Below are positions 41,425 to 48,808 of a stretch of DNA of 48,808 nt, piece after piece; positions within the stretch are counted from its first letter, which is position 1; every line of letters begins with the position of its first letter. A model generated the notes under the pieces. The model did no database searches. It saw nothing but the letters and a program-made list of their open reading frames with translations, and was not told the DNA's origin. The translations under genes and the position numbers were made by a program. Source of the DNA: Anaerolineales bacterium (lineage in GTDB: Bacteria; Chloroflexota; Anaerolineae; Anaerolineales; Villigracilaceae); the NCBI GenBank assembly GCA_011389535.1, contig JAABUE010000003.1, positions 1 to 48,808 on the forward strand, read 5' to 3'.

Positions 41425-41513
41425 TAGTTTGGTAGTTTAGTAGTTTGTTAGTTGGGCAGTCGTCTATCTTAACGCGACTACCCAACTACACAACAATTCG
41501 ACTAACGAACTAT
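41425..41513. repeat. TAGTTGGG/CCCAACTA inverted-repeat element
   Basis: TAGTTGGGCAGTCG (41449-41462) pairs with CGACTACCCAACTA (41475-41488) at 13 of 14 bases; the outer arms (TAGTTTG, CGAACTA) also pair. The same element recurs at 43477-43549. Confidence 0.65.
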
Positions 41514-41517
41514 GGTA

Positions 41518-42474
41518 CTAAGGCACGATCCAGGTACCGGTTTCACCCTTAAGAGCGCGGCCGATGTTTTCAGGATCGGTGATGAGGGCCTGTTTGCCGC
41601 CGTTTTCCAGGAACCAGATAATGGCCTCGATCTTCGGCGCCATCGAGCCTTTGGCGAAATGGGTGCCTTCCGCCAGGTACTGTTTTGCTTCGGCCAGGGT
41701 CATTTTGTCGAGCCATTTTTCATCCGGCTTGCCAAAGTTGATCGCTACTTTCTCAACCGCGGTCGAGATCACGAACAGGTCGGCATTGACTTTTTGCGCC
41801 AGCAGGCTGGAGGCAAAGTCTTTGTCGATTACGGCGGCGATGCCTCTATAATTACCATCGCCGGGGTCAATGACCGGGATACCGCCGCCGCCGACCGTAA
41901 TGGTGATGATTCCGCGTTCCAGCAAGGTTTCGACGGTTTCGAGTTCGACAATCTCTTTCGGCAACGGGGAAGCAACCACACGCCGCCAGCCGCGACCGGC
42001 ATCTTCCACCACGGTCCAATCCTGCTCTGTTTCACGGCGTCTGGCTTCCGGTTCATCCATGAAACCGCCAATCGGCTTACTGGGGTTTTTGAAAGCCGGG
42101 TCTTCCCTGTCCACCAGCACCTGGGTGATAACGGTGACGACTTTCTTCTTGACACCCCGCTGGTACAGCTCGTTTTGCAGGGTTTGCTGGAGGGCATAAC
42201 CGATCGCGCCCTGGGTGTCCGCGCCGCAGACGTCCAGCGGGACTTCGTGCATGCCCTCGGCTTTGGCAGCAATCTCCGAGCGACGCAGGATGAACCCGAC
42301 TTGCGGCCCATTCCCGTGACCGATGGCCACATCCCAGCCCTGTTCGATCATATCGGCGATGTGGAAAGTGGTTTCTCTGGCCGCCTCGTACTGGTCTTCG
42401 ACTGTTTGGTGTGTTTTATCTTTGATAAGTGAATTGCCGCCGATGGCGACAACAGCTAATTTTTGTTCAGCCAT
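41518..42474 (-). CDS. arcC: Carbamate kinase
   Basis: 318 residues of the amino-acid kinase fold: KLAVVAIGGNSLIKD at the N-terminus, GHGNGPQVGFILRR, DVCGADTQGAIGY, VGGGGIPVI and FAKGSMAPKIEAII, all typical of carbamate kinase. It transfers phosphate from carbamoyl phosphate to ADP, giving ATP, carbon dioxide and ammonia. The start lies two bases after the YgeW-like carbamoyltransferase stop, so the carbamoyl phosphate released by that enzyme is likely its substrate. No arginine deiminase is nearby, which argues against the arginine pathway. Confidence 0.93.
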   Translation of the reverse strand: MAEQKLAVVAIGGNSLIKDKTHQTVEDQYEAARETTFHIADMIEQGWDVAIGHGNGPQVGFILRRSEIAAKAEGMHEVPLDVCGADTQGAIGYALQQTLQNELYQRGVKKKVVTVITQVLVDREDPAFKNPSKPIGGFMDEPEARRRETEQDWTVVEDAGRGWRRVVASPLPKEIVELETVETLLERGIITITVGGGGIPVIDPGDGNYRGIAAVIDKDFASSLLAQKVNADLFVISTAVEKVAINFGKPDEKWLDKMTLAEAKQYLAEGTHFAKGSMAPKIEAIIWFLENGGKQALITDPENIGRALKGETGTWIVP

Positions 42475-42476
42475 GC

Positions 42477-43466
42477 CTACCTCATCGTCAAGGCCATAAC
42501 GGCCTTCTGTGCGTGCAAACGGTTCTCGGCTTCATCGAACACGACTGAGTTCGGTCCATCCATCACTTCGCTGGTAACCTCAACGTCACGGTCTGCGGGC
42601 AGCGGGTGCATGTAGACGGCGTCATCCTTGGCCACCCTCATCAGCTCGGAGTTGGTGATCCAGTGCTTGTACTGGTCCTGGATCTTCTTGCCTTCCTCTT
42701 GATCGTCCGTGACCAGGAGCGGACCCCAGGACTTGGCGTAGACCACGTCCGCATCTTCGACGGCCTTTTGCATGCCATCCGCATCACTGATGACCTCGAA
42801 GCCGGTATGGTATTTGCGGGCCTGCTCCTGGGCCTGGTCCATGATCTCGGGCATGAGCTTGAATTCCGGCGGGTGCGCCAGCACTACATCCATGCCGAAG
42901 CGAGGCATCTGCAGGATCAGGGACTGGGGCACGGAAATCGGCTTCAAGTAAGAAGACGCATACGCCCAGGAAACAACCATCTTCTTCTTGCGCAGGTCGC
43001 GGCCTTTCTTTTCCATGATGGTCATCAGGTCTGCCAGGCACTGGAAGGGATGGTAGATTTCGCACTGCATGTTGAGCACCGGCACGCGCGAGGCTTCAGC
43101 CACCAGGTTCAGGTAGCGGTTGCCCGTTCCCCAGGTAACGTGGCGGATGGCAATACCATCAAAGTAGCGGCCAAAGATATCGCCCATTTCACGCTCGGTG
43201 TCGCCGTGTGAAATCTGGGTGGTCTTGCTGTCGATAAAAGCGCCGTGGCCGCCCAACTGGGCAATCCCGGCTTCGAACGAGCCGCGCGTGCGGGTGCTGC
43301 TGAAAAAGAAAAGCATGGCCAGCACCTTGTCGCGCAGGTAGGCATGTGGTTCGCCCAGCGCGCGTTTGCGCTTCAGGTCCCATGCCACGTCCAGGACGGT
43401 TTCGACTTCTTCTTTCGAGAAATCGAGATCACCGATCAAATCGCGGTTGCGTAAATCAGTCTGCAT
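42477..43466 (-). CDS. YgeW-like carbamoyltransferase
   Basis: 329 residues. Carbamoyl-phosphate site SSTRTRGSFEAGIAQLGGHG; 80s loop TTQISHGDTEREMGD; then MQCEIYHPFQCLADLM and PLPADRDVEV. The stretch VVSWAYASSYLKPISVPQ closely parallels the knotted YgeW type of Escherichia coli (WAY-PSY-KP-SVPQ), unlike ordinary ornithine or aspartate enzymes. YgeW proteins are linked to purine breakdown operons with carbamate kinase and molybdenum hydroxylases; the natural substrate is debated. Running in the direction of phosphorolysis it would feed the kinase located two bases downstream. Confidence 0.85.
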   Translation of the reverse strand: MQTDLRNRDLIGDLDFSKEEVETVLDVAWDLKRKRALGEPHAYLRDKVLAMLFFFSSTRTRGSFEAGIAQLGGHGAFIDSKTTQISHGDTEREMGDIFGRYFDGIAIRHVTWGTGNRYLNLVAEASRVPVLNMQCEIYHPFQCLADLMTIMEKKGRDLRKKKMVVSWAYASSYLKPISVPQSLILQMPRFGMDVVLAHPPEFKLMPEIMDQAQEQARKYHTGFEVISDADGMQKAVEDADVVYAKSWGPLLVTDDQEEGKKIQDQYKHWITNSELMRVAKDDAVYMHPLPADRDVEVTSEVMDGPNSVVFDEAENRLHAQKAVMALTMR

Positions 43467-43476
43467 TGTAGTCTCC

Positions 43477-43549
43477 TAGTTCTTAGTTTGATAGTTGGGT
43501 AGTCATTTCGTCCACTACTACCCAACTATGTAACTACCGAACTGAACTA
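43477..43549. repeat. TAGTTGGG/CCCAACTA inverted-repeat element (second copy)
   Basis: TAGTTGGGTAGT (43492-43503) pairs perfectly with ACTACCCAACTA (43517-43528); outer TAGTTC/GAACTA also pair. It fills the gap between the two carbamoyltransferase genes, and its outer arm touches the stop of the upstream one. Confidence 0.65.
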
Positions 43550-44500
43550 TTCCATCTTCCCCAATACCAGCGCCAGCAGGGCCATGCGCATGACAACGCC
43601 GTTGAAGGCTTCCTGCCAGTAGCGTGACCAACGCGTGATATCTACGTCGGTCGGGACTTCGTCCATGCGCGGAAGGGAGTGCAGCAAGATGGCATCCGGT
43701 TTGGCCTTCGTCGCGAGCAGTTCGCGCGTGATCTTGTAGTTGGCGGGGGTCAAATCCAGTTCGCCGGTGCGCTCGTCGCGGGCCTTGGTGTAATCGGGCT
43801 GCACGACCGGCTCGACCAGAATCACATCCGCATCGGCGATGGCCTCTTCCACGTGTTCGACTTCATTAAAGTTCACATTGAACTGGTTCAACTCGGTCCG
43901 GAATTCATCGGTCAAACTCATATCGGGCGGCGAGACAAAAGTGATCGGGCAATCGAACTGGCTCATGGCATAGCCAAGCGAGTGCATGGTGCGCATGCGC
44001 ATATCGCCGACAGCCAGCCATTTCAGGCCGTCAATGGTGCCTTTTTCGGTCAGGACCGTATACAGATCGGTCAGGATTTGGGTCGGGTGCTCGCCCCAGC
44101 CGTCACCACCGTTAATGATCGGGATCGAGGCCCATTTTGCGGCTTCGTGCGGCGCGCCCTGCTGGAAATGGCGCATGACAATGACGTCACCGTAGAACTC
44201 CAGCATCTTGACGGTATCCTTGATCGACTCCTGGTAAAAGTCTCCGGCGCGGGTCATCTTGGCATCCGCAAAACCGGTCACGTGACCGCCCAACCTGTGC
44301 ATGGCCGCTTCGTGTGCCAGGCGTGTACGCGTGGATGGCTGGTAGAAGGCCGTTACCATGGTTTTCTCGGCAAGGAGATCGGTATTGCGCCGGCTGCGGG
44401 CAATCGGCTCCATTTCATCGGCTACTTCAAATACATGAAAGAATTCATTCCTTTCGAATTCCTTGAGTGACAGAATGTCACGACCTGCAAAACTACGCAT
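43547..44500 (-). CDS. Aspartate/ornithine carbamoyltransferase-family protein with altered substrate site
   Basis: 317 residues. The carbamoyl-phosphate motif is intact (FYQPSTRTRLAHEAAMHRLGG), as are HPTQ in GDGWGEHPTQILTDLY and MRMRTMHSLGYAM. The 80s loop reads MTRAGDFYQESIKDT, lacking the SxxKGE of true aspartate transcarbamoylase, and the aspartate-binding MTRVQ segment is replaced by VEPVVQPDY; HPLPR is HSLPR. So it is probably not a pyrimidine enzyme. It shares an operon with the YgeW-like protein and carbamate kinase and follows a GntR gene. An amino-acceptor from purine or ureide breakdown is an inference. Confidence 0.8.
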   Translation of the reverse strand: MRSFAGRDILSLKEFERNEFFHVFEVADEMEPIARSRRNTDLLAEKTMVTAFYQPSTRTRLAHEAAMHRLGGHVTGFADAKMTRAGDFYQESIKDTVKMLEFYGDVIVMRHFQQGAPHEAAKWASIPIINGGDGWGEHPTQILTDLYTVLTEKGTIDGLKWLAVGDMRMRTMHSLGYAMSQFDCPITFVSPPDMSLTDEFRTELNQFNVNFNEVEHVEEAIADADVILVEPVVQPDYTKARDERTGELDLTPANYKITRELLATKAKPDAILLHSLPRMDEVPTDVDITRWSRYWQEAFNGVVMRMALLALVLGKME

Positions 44501-44552
44501 TTCTTACCTCCAGATGATTTTTTTGATTTTGTATTTTTTCAGCAACAATGGT

Positions 44553-45299
44553 TTACACATCCATGTGACCATTGGAAACTGCTTTGCCATTCCCTATCCG
44601 CCGGATGACGTGGAAATTGAAGTACCCGGGGATAAAGTTACTGACCGTGTAATCTACCACGCTGCCATCGGCCACGTAAAGCTGGGAAGTGAACTTCAGC
44701 AAGACGTCCTCGCGCTGGATCTCAAGCACACGGGCCACGTCCGCCGTTGCGCCCGTGGCGCTGATCGCTGTTCGCGAGATTGTCAACGGGATGCCCCGAG
44801 CAACCAAAAAGTCCAGGATCGAACCGTTGAAGTTCTCGGGCAAGTCTTCCGGTTTGAGAAAATCCTCCGGCAAGGTATCGACCAGGTAGGCCACAGGACG
44901 TCCCTCCGCGCGGACCACACGGCGGATATTGATCAGGCGGGAAGCCAGCGGCAGCTTAAGGCCTTCCGACAGTTCCTGGTCAGCGTAGACCCGTTCGACG
45001 TGCAAGTCGCTGACGGTGACCGCCAGGTTCATTCGCCGGGCGATGGTTTCCAGGCTCTCCAGAACTTCCAGGCCGCTATCCAGCACCGATACCTGCCCGC
45101 CGACAAAGGTACCGGCGCCCTGCCGCCGCCGGATCATGCCCTGCGTTTCGAAGGTCCGCATGGCCTCGCGCAGGGTGGCGCGTGAAACACCCAATTGCTT
45201 GGCCAGTTTCGGCTCGGAAGGCAGACGTTCTCCCGCCTGGGTGCCCGAAATTAAAATTGCCAGTTCCGATTGAAGCCGTTGAAAAGGAAAATTTGCCAT
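44553..45299 (-). CDS. GntR-family regulator with UTRA domain (second)
   Basis: 248 residues. Helix-turn-helix GERLPSEPKLAKQLGVSRAT and wing IRRRQGAGTFVGG, then a UTRA domain (about 100-240) containing RLINIRRVVRAEGRPVAYLV. It stands 52 bases upstream of the ATCase-like gene on the same strand and likely controls the carbamoyltransferase-kinase operon. It is only distantly similar to the GntR at 33234-33965, so a different effector is possible. Confidence 0.9.
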   Translation of the reverse strand: MANFPFQRLQSELAILISGTQAGERLPSEPKLAKQLGVSRATLREAMRTFETQGMIRRRQGAGTFVGGQVSVLDSGLEVLESLETIARRMNLAVTVSDLHVERVYADQELSEGLKLPLASRLINIRRVVRAEGRPVAYLVDTLPEDFLKPEDLPENFNGSILDFLVARGIPLTISRTAISATGATADVARVLEIQREDVLLKFTSQLYVADGSVVDYTVSNFIPGYFNFHVIRRIGNGKAVSNGHMDV

Positions 45300-45314
45300 A
45301 ATCCGCTCACAAAG

Positions 45315-45671
45315 TTAGTCCAGATCCTGATAGATTTTGTTGTACAGGACCCAGTTGATGGCCGTCAGTGCCACCAGACAGATGACAAAAACGCCCAGGA
45401 ACACCAGGCCAATCTGCCGGTAGCCCTGCCAGTCGAAAAACAGGAACCCGGCCATCCCCGCCAAAATGCCGGTCTTGATGATGGCCTTCGAAGTAAGCAA
45501 CAGCCTGTTTGCGTTTGCCCATTCTTCGTACCTGCCTTGCACTATCAGCTCTCGCCTGATTTTTTCGAACCGGATCCTGCCGTGCGCTCTGCGCAGGCTA
45601 AAAACAAGGACAACAAACAAGAGCACAGCAAAGACAACCACACCAACGAGCACAAACAGTACATCTCTCAT
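45315..45671 (-). CDS. Small uncharacterised membrane protein
   Basis: 118 residues. A first helix (VLFVLVGVVVFAVLLFVVLV) lies at the start, a basic middle (RRAHGRIRFEKIRRELIVQG) follows, then two more helices at about 68-85 and 88-108. No motif identifies it. It lies between adenine deaminase and the GntR gene on the same strand, so it may be co-transcribed with the regulator. Function unknown. Confidence 0.6.
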   Translation of the reverse strand: MRDVLFVLVGVVVFAVLLFVVLVFSLRRAHGRIRFEKIRRELIVQGRYEEWANANRLLLTSKAIIKTGILAGMAGFLFFDWQGYRQIGLVFLGVFVICLVALTAINWVLYNKIYQDLD

Positions 45672-45782
45672 CCGTCATTCCAATAAATGAACAAATAGAA
45701 TAACTTCAAAAAGAGGGCGAGGTGGTGTGTACCATTTTATTGAACAATAAAAAAATATACCGGTAAAAATCTGGCGTAAGGT

Positions 45783-47579
45783 TTAGCTTGATTCCTGTAA
45801 AACTGGCACCAGGCTGAAATTCCTCACATCTACCAACCCCTTATCAGAGATGCGTAATTCAGGGATGACCACCAGCGCCAGCAAACTCAACTGCATGTTC
45901 GGGTTGTTGAGCGTGCAGCCGCAAGCACGGAACCCCTCCAAAACGGTGGCAGCCTTACGGGCAACGATCTCGGCCCGCTCGGTGGACATCAGGCCGGCAA
46001 TCTGCAGCTCGACTTGGCCGATTACCTGTCCATCCTTCACCACGATCTGACCGCCCCCGCTGCGCGCCAGGCTGTTGGCTGCTTCCGCCATATCGGCCTC
46101 GTCCGTGCCCACCACGATCATGTGATGGCTGTCGTGGGCCACCGTCGAAGCGATCGCGCATCTCTCCGTAAAGCTAAACCCGCTCACCAGCCCCAGCGTC
46201 ACGCCGCCTGTGCCGTGATGGCGTTCCACCAGCGCAATCTTGGCAATATCGCGGCTCGTATCCGGCTGGACTTCCCCGGCGTTGGTGGTGACGGGCATTT
46301 GCAGATGGCGCGTCGGCGCCTGGTTTTCGATCACGCCGATCACGTTTGCGTTGAGTTCGGCTCCATGGCCAGCTTCCGTTTTCAGCGCAAAATCCTCAGC
46401 CCTCAACGGGTTGCGCAAATTCACCGACTGCCTGGCCCATGCAGGGTATTCCACAGCAGGCAAATCCAGCACCCATTGACCGCCTTCTGCAATGACTTGT
46501 CCTCTGGCGATCACCAGGTCGGCGCGGAAATCGCGCAGATCCTCCACCAGGAGGACGTCCGCCCAGCGGCCGGGGGCGATCATGCCCATTTCGCGTGACA
46601 AGCCGAAATGCTCGGCCGTATTAATGGTGCACATCTGGATGACCATCATCGGTTCAAGACCAGCCCCAATGGCATGCCGCAGCACGCGGTCCATGTGACC
46701 GTCGTGGGTGAGCGTCTGGGCATGGGAATCATCGGTGCACAGGATAAATCGGCGCGAATCCAGCCCCTGTTCGGTAATCGCTTTGACCTGCTCCTCCACA
46801 TCCAGCCAGGCCGAGCCATAGCGCAGCATAGCCTTCATACCCTGGCGCACGCGCGCCACCGCATCTTCCTTGCGGGTGCCCTCGTGGTCGTCTTCGATCC
46901 CGCCTGCCACATAACCGTGGAAGGGCAAGCCCAGCTCCGGTGAGGGATAATGACCGCCAACGACCTTGCCAGCCTTATGAGTGGCCGCCAGTTCGGCCAG
47001 CATCTTCTCGTCGCCGTTGAACACACCGGGGAAATTCATCATCTCGCCCAGGCCAATGATCCCGTCCCAGGTCATCGCTTCAGCCACTTCGTCCGGACCG
47101 ATCGAAGCGCCCGGTGTCTCCAATCCCGGCGCGGACGGCACGCAGGACGGCATCTGCACCCAGACGTGGATCGGCTGCTGCGCGGCCTCGTCCACCATCA
47201 ATTTGACGCCTTTCAAGCCAAAGACGTTGGCGATCTCGTGCGGGTCTACGAACAGGCCGGTAGAACCGCGCGGCGCGACCGCGCGCACGAACTCGGTCAC
47301 GGTGACCATACCCGACTCGACGTGCATGTGCCCGTCCAGCAAGCCAGGGACAAGATAACGCCGGCCCGCCTGGACGACCTGTGTCTCTAACCCAACACAA
47401 TGCGAGGCATCCTCGCCCACATAGGCGATATGGCCATCTACAACCGCGATGTCGGTGTCAGGGATGATCTCCCCGGATTGTACGCTGACCCACTGTCCCT
47501 TGCGGATGACCAGGTCGGCTGGTTTACGCCCCATAGCCACGTCAATCAGGCTTCGGATGAGTTCGATGGACGACGGCAT
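45783..47579 (-). CDS. ade: Adenine deaminase
   Basis: 598 residues, the usual length. The metal site of the amidohydrolase is seen in LVPGLLDGHMHVESGMVT, then FVDPHEIANVFG, GHYPSPELGLPFHGYVAGGIEDDHE, and the final catalytic-type region TDDSHAQTLTHDGHMD. The extra C-terminal domain (HDSHHMIVVGTDEADMA, ANSLARSGGGQIVV) is typical of Ade rather than dihydroorotase. It deaminates adenine to hypoxanthine, the entry substrate for xanthine dehydrogenase. The stop is followed by a 111-base gap to the small membrane gene. Confidence 0.95.
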   Translation of the reverse strand: MPSSIELIRSLIDVAMGRKPADLVIRKGQWVSVQSGEIIPDTDIAVVDGHIAYVGEDASHCVGLETQVVQAGRRYLVPGLLDGHMHVESGMVTVTEFVRAVAPRGSTGLFVDPHEIANVFGLKGVKLMVDEAAQQPIHVWVQMPSCVPSAPGLETPGASIGPDEVAEAMTWDGIIGLGEMMNFPGVFNGDEKMLAELAATHKAGKVVGGHYPSPELGLPFHGYVAGGIEDDHEGTRKEDAVARVRQGMKAMLRYGSAWLDVEEQVKAITEQGLDSRRFILCTDDSHAQTLTHDGHMDRVLRHAIGAGLEPMMVIQMCTINTAEHFGLSREMGMIAPGRWADVLLVEDLRDFRADLVIARGQVIAEGGQWVLDLPAVEYPAWARQSVNLRNPLRAEDFALKTEAGHGAELNANVIGVIENQAPTRHLQMPVTTNAGEVQPDTSRDIAKIALVERHHGTGGVTLGLVSGFSFTERCAIASTVAHDSHHMIVVGTDEADMAEAANSLARSGGGQIVVKDGQVIGQVELQIAGLMSTERAEIVARKAATVLEGFRACGCTLNNPNMQLSLLALVVIPELRISDKGLVDVRNFSLVPVLQESS

Positions 47580-47906
47580 TTAGCCTCCTGATAGATTCTT
47601 GTTTTGCGCCATGACCAAAAACGCCAGCCAGGCGCTGGCCAGGATCGGCGCCGAGAGCAAGGCCCAGGCGATGACCACTTTACCTTGTTTGACATAATAA
47701 GCCGCGCCAAGAATGAACACGGGCAGCAGCATCCCAAACCAGCGAATGGACGGGTAACCGCTCAAATACCAGGCAGGTGGCACGAAAAAGAGTGCGCCTG
47801 CCACCAGCAATGCGGGGTGCTTCATGATTACGCCTGTCACCGCGAGCAGCAGTGAGAGGATGATAAATGGCCAGCCAAAGACAATTTGAGCGAAGTATTG
47901 CTGCAT
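47580..47906 (-). CDS. Small membrane protein upstream of adenine deaminase
   Basis: 108 residues with four short hydrophobic helices: FGWPFIILSLLLAVTGVIM, PALLVAGALFFVPPAWYLSG, WFGMLLPVFILGAAYYV and VIAWALLSAPILASAWLAFL. Its stop adjoins the ade start, so the two are co-translated. The family is not recognised. A helper role at the membrane in purine uptake is conceivable but unsupported. Confidence 0.6.
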   Translation of the reverse strand: MQQYFAQIVFGWPFIILSLLLAVTGVIMKHPALLVAGALFFVPPAWYLSGYPSIRWFGMLLPVFILGAAYYVKQGKVVIAWALLSAPILASAWLAFLVMAQNKNLSGG

Positions 47907-47918
47907 TGCAGACGGGTC

Positions 47919-48260
47919 CTACGGTAACGCGATTGGAAATCTGATCACATCGATAATGCGAAGTACGTCCAGGCCGGTGTTGCGGAAGCGATGGTTCACA
48001 TAGGCCGGGACGAAGATAACCGAGCCTTCTTCCAGCTTTGCTGTCTCTTCCTCTGTTTCGATTTCGCCGCCGCCTGCCAGCACAAAAGCCTCGTGCTCGT
48101 TTTCGTGCTTGTGGAAGGGCGACTCTTTTCCAGGTTCGAGTTCAAAGACACGCATTGCGAAGTTTGTTGCACCCTGCGAAGCATTGATCACCCAGCGAAC
48201 CGTCAGCCCATCGGCCCCACCGGGCTCGGACTGGACGTCCCGATAATTCTTGACATACAT
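47919..48260 (-). CDS. Single-domain cupin protein
   Basis: 113 residues from the ATG at 48260, which has a strong AAAGGAG upstream; the open frame extends 13 codons farther without one. Cupin motif 1 is seen as SPFHKHENEHEAFVLAGGGE (His, His, Glu metal ligands) and motif 2 as GSVIFVPAYVNHRFRNTG (His). Small cupins include enzymes and ligand sensors. Lying between purine deaminases, it may act on a purine-derived intermediate, but ureidoglycine aminohydrolases are usually bicupins, so no activity is assigned. Confidence 0.85.
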   Translation of the reverse strand: MYVKNYRDVQSEPGGADGLTVRWVINASQGATNFAMRVFELEPGKESPFHKHENEHEAFVLAGGGEIETEEETAKLEEGSVIFVPAYVNHRFRNTGLDVLRIIDVIRFPIALP

Positions 48261-48334
48261 GGTGGTCTCCTTTCGAGGTGTAGGAACAATTTTTTTCATG
48301 TCATTGCCCCGCTAAGGTGCGCGGAGCAATGACA

Positions 48335-48808
48335 TCAGGAAAGCAGCCGTTTCGCCGCATTGTTATGCTTCTCGACCAGCGCCCGCTCATCAAGCGTAGC
48401 CACGCTTCCTTCGCGGACCACGAACCTGCCGCCTACTACAGTGTAGTCCACGCGGACGGGCTGACAGAAGACGATCGCCGCGACCGGGTCATGTACCGCG
48501 CCGCCAGCATAATCGAGACGACTCAGGTTGACCGCGAAAAAGTCCGCGCATTTACCGGGTTCGAGCGAGCCGATGTCGCTGCGGCCCAAAACTGCCGCCC
48601 CACCGCGTGTGCTGAGATACAGTGCTTCTCTGGCGGTCACCAGCTTGCGGTTCGGATCGTTCGAGAGCGAGAAACCGGTGATGCCCTCCTTGACCCTGGC
48701 CAGCAGCATCGCCTGTCGGACTTCGGCCAGCAGGTGCGAACCGTCGTTGGAAGCGGAGCCATCTACGCCCAGGCCGACGTTGACGCCCGCGGCGCGGTAT
48801 TCCTTGAT
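48335..48808 (-). CDS. Amidohydrolase, 8-oxoguanine deaminase-like (partial)
   Basis: The frame stays open to the right edge of the window; 158 C-terminal residues are present. It contains VGLGVDGSASNDGSHLLAE, where the Asp and following SNDGS are the conserved C-terminal metal/catalytic region of the TrzN/guanine deaminase branch, then TRGGAAVLGRSDIGSLEPGKCADF, the usual closing beta sandwich. The match is closest to 8-oxoguanine deaminases and hydroxyatrazine hydrolases; SsnA-type proteins of selenium/purine operons are alternatives. The 8-oxoguanine reaction gives uric acid, consistent with the purine-breakdown neighbours. Confidence 0.8.
   Translation of the reverse strand: MKEYRAAGVNVGLGVDGSASNDGSHLLAEVRQAMLLARVKEGITGFSLSNDPNRKLVTAREALYLSTRGGAAVLGRSDIGSLEPGKCADFFAVNLSRLDYAGGAVHDPVAAIVFCQPVRVDYTVVGGRFVVREGSVATLDERALVEKHNNAAKRLLS

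Noticed and set aside
41420-41485. Upstream 22-codon extension of the large membrane protein
   Set aside because: These codons come from the TAGTTGGG repeat element and read as unlikely protein; the ATG at 41419 directly precedes the first helix.
1-48808. CRISPR arrays, rRNA, tRNA, phage or plasmid genes
   Set aside because: No regularly spaced direct repeats, no recognisable tRNA or rRNA segments and no integrase, transposase or phage structural genes were seen by eye.

Overview
The window looks like a chromosomal stretch of a Chloroflexota bacterium, most likely class Anaerolineae. That placement is an inference from protein style (BMP-type nucleoside ABC systems, fused bacterial-type lycopene cyclase, cobalamin photoreceptor regulator, GxxExxY protein, many short palindromic repeats) and the mid-50s GC feel; no rRNA or other marker is present. 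The cytochrome P450, photolyase and carotenoid genes suggest a cell that meets light and oxygen rather than a strict dark anaerobe.

Region 1 (1-5.6 kb, mostly minus strand): the 3' end of an unknown plus-strand gene with its terminator; a possible structured non-coding RNA with its own terminator (about 306-520); a 100-bp MITE-like element (525-624); then SDR oxidoreductase, two methyltransferases, a MalY/PatB-type C-S lyase/aminotransferase, and phytoene synthase (crtB).

Region 2 (5.6-17.75 kb, plus strand): a tightly packed photoprotection operon divergent from crtB. The order is phytoene desaturase (crtI), a CarH-like MerR/B12 light sensor, DegV, four integral-membrane proteins, a peroxiredoxin-like protein whose CxxC is encoded as TGA-x-x-Cys (candidate selenoprotein), two uncharacterised proteins, DNA photolyase, a DUF3267 putative zinc protease, cytochrome P450 and a fused lycopene cyclase. 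The crtB-crtI intergenic region carries two good sigma70-type promoters facing away from each other, with a 12-bp inverted repeat built from 11-bp-spaced TTGT/ACAA units over both -35 boxes. This fits control by the CarH-like protein: light would release repression and switch on carotenoid synthesis, DNA repair and redox defence together.

Region 3 (17.7-23.6 kb): MATE exporter, GT2 glycosyltransferase, AI-2E-type permease and threonine synthase on the minus strand, then a vapBC toxin-antitoxin pair on the plus strand. The pair lies between the real 5' end of threonine synthase and a decayed duplicate of the same 5' end.

Region 4 (23.6-48.8 kb, minus strand): a purine/nucleoside uptake and breakdown locus. 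It has two complete BMP-family ABC transporters (lipoprotein, double ATPase, two permeases each), a molybdenum hydroxylase of the xanthine dehydrogenase family (fused 2Fe-2S/Moco subunit plus FAD subunit), two GntR/UTRA regulators, adenine deaminase, an 8-oxoguanine-deaminase-like amidohydrolase running off the end, a cupin, a YgeW-like carbamoyltransferase, a second ATCase-like carbamoyltransferase with altered substrate residues, and carbamate kinase. Together they suggest uptake of nucleosides/purines, deamination, hydroxylation, ring opening by enzymes outside the window, release of carbamoyl phosphate, and ATP from carbamate kinase. A GxxExxY cassette flanked by dispersed repeats interrupts the xanthine dehydrogenase genes. 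Several palindromic repeat families recur across the window.
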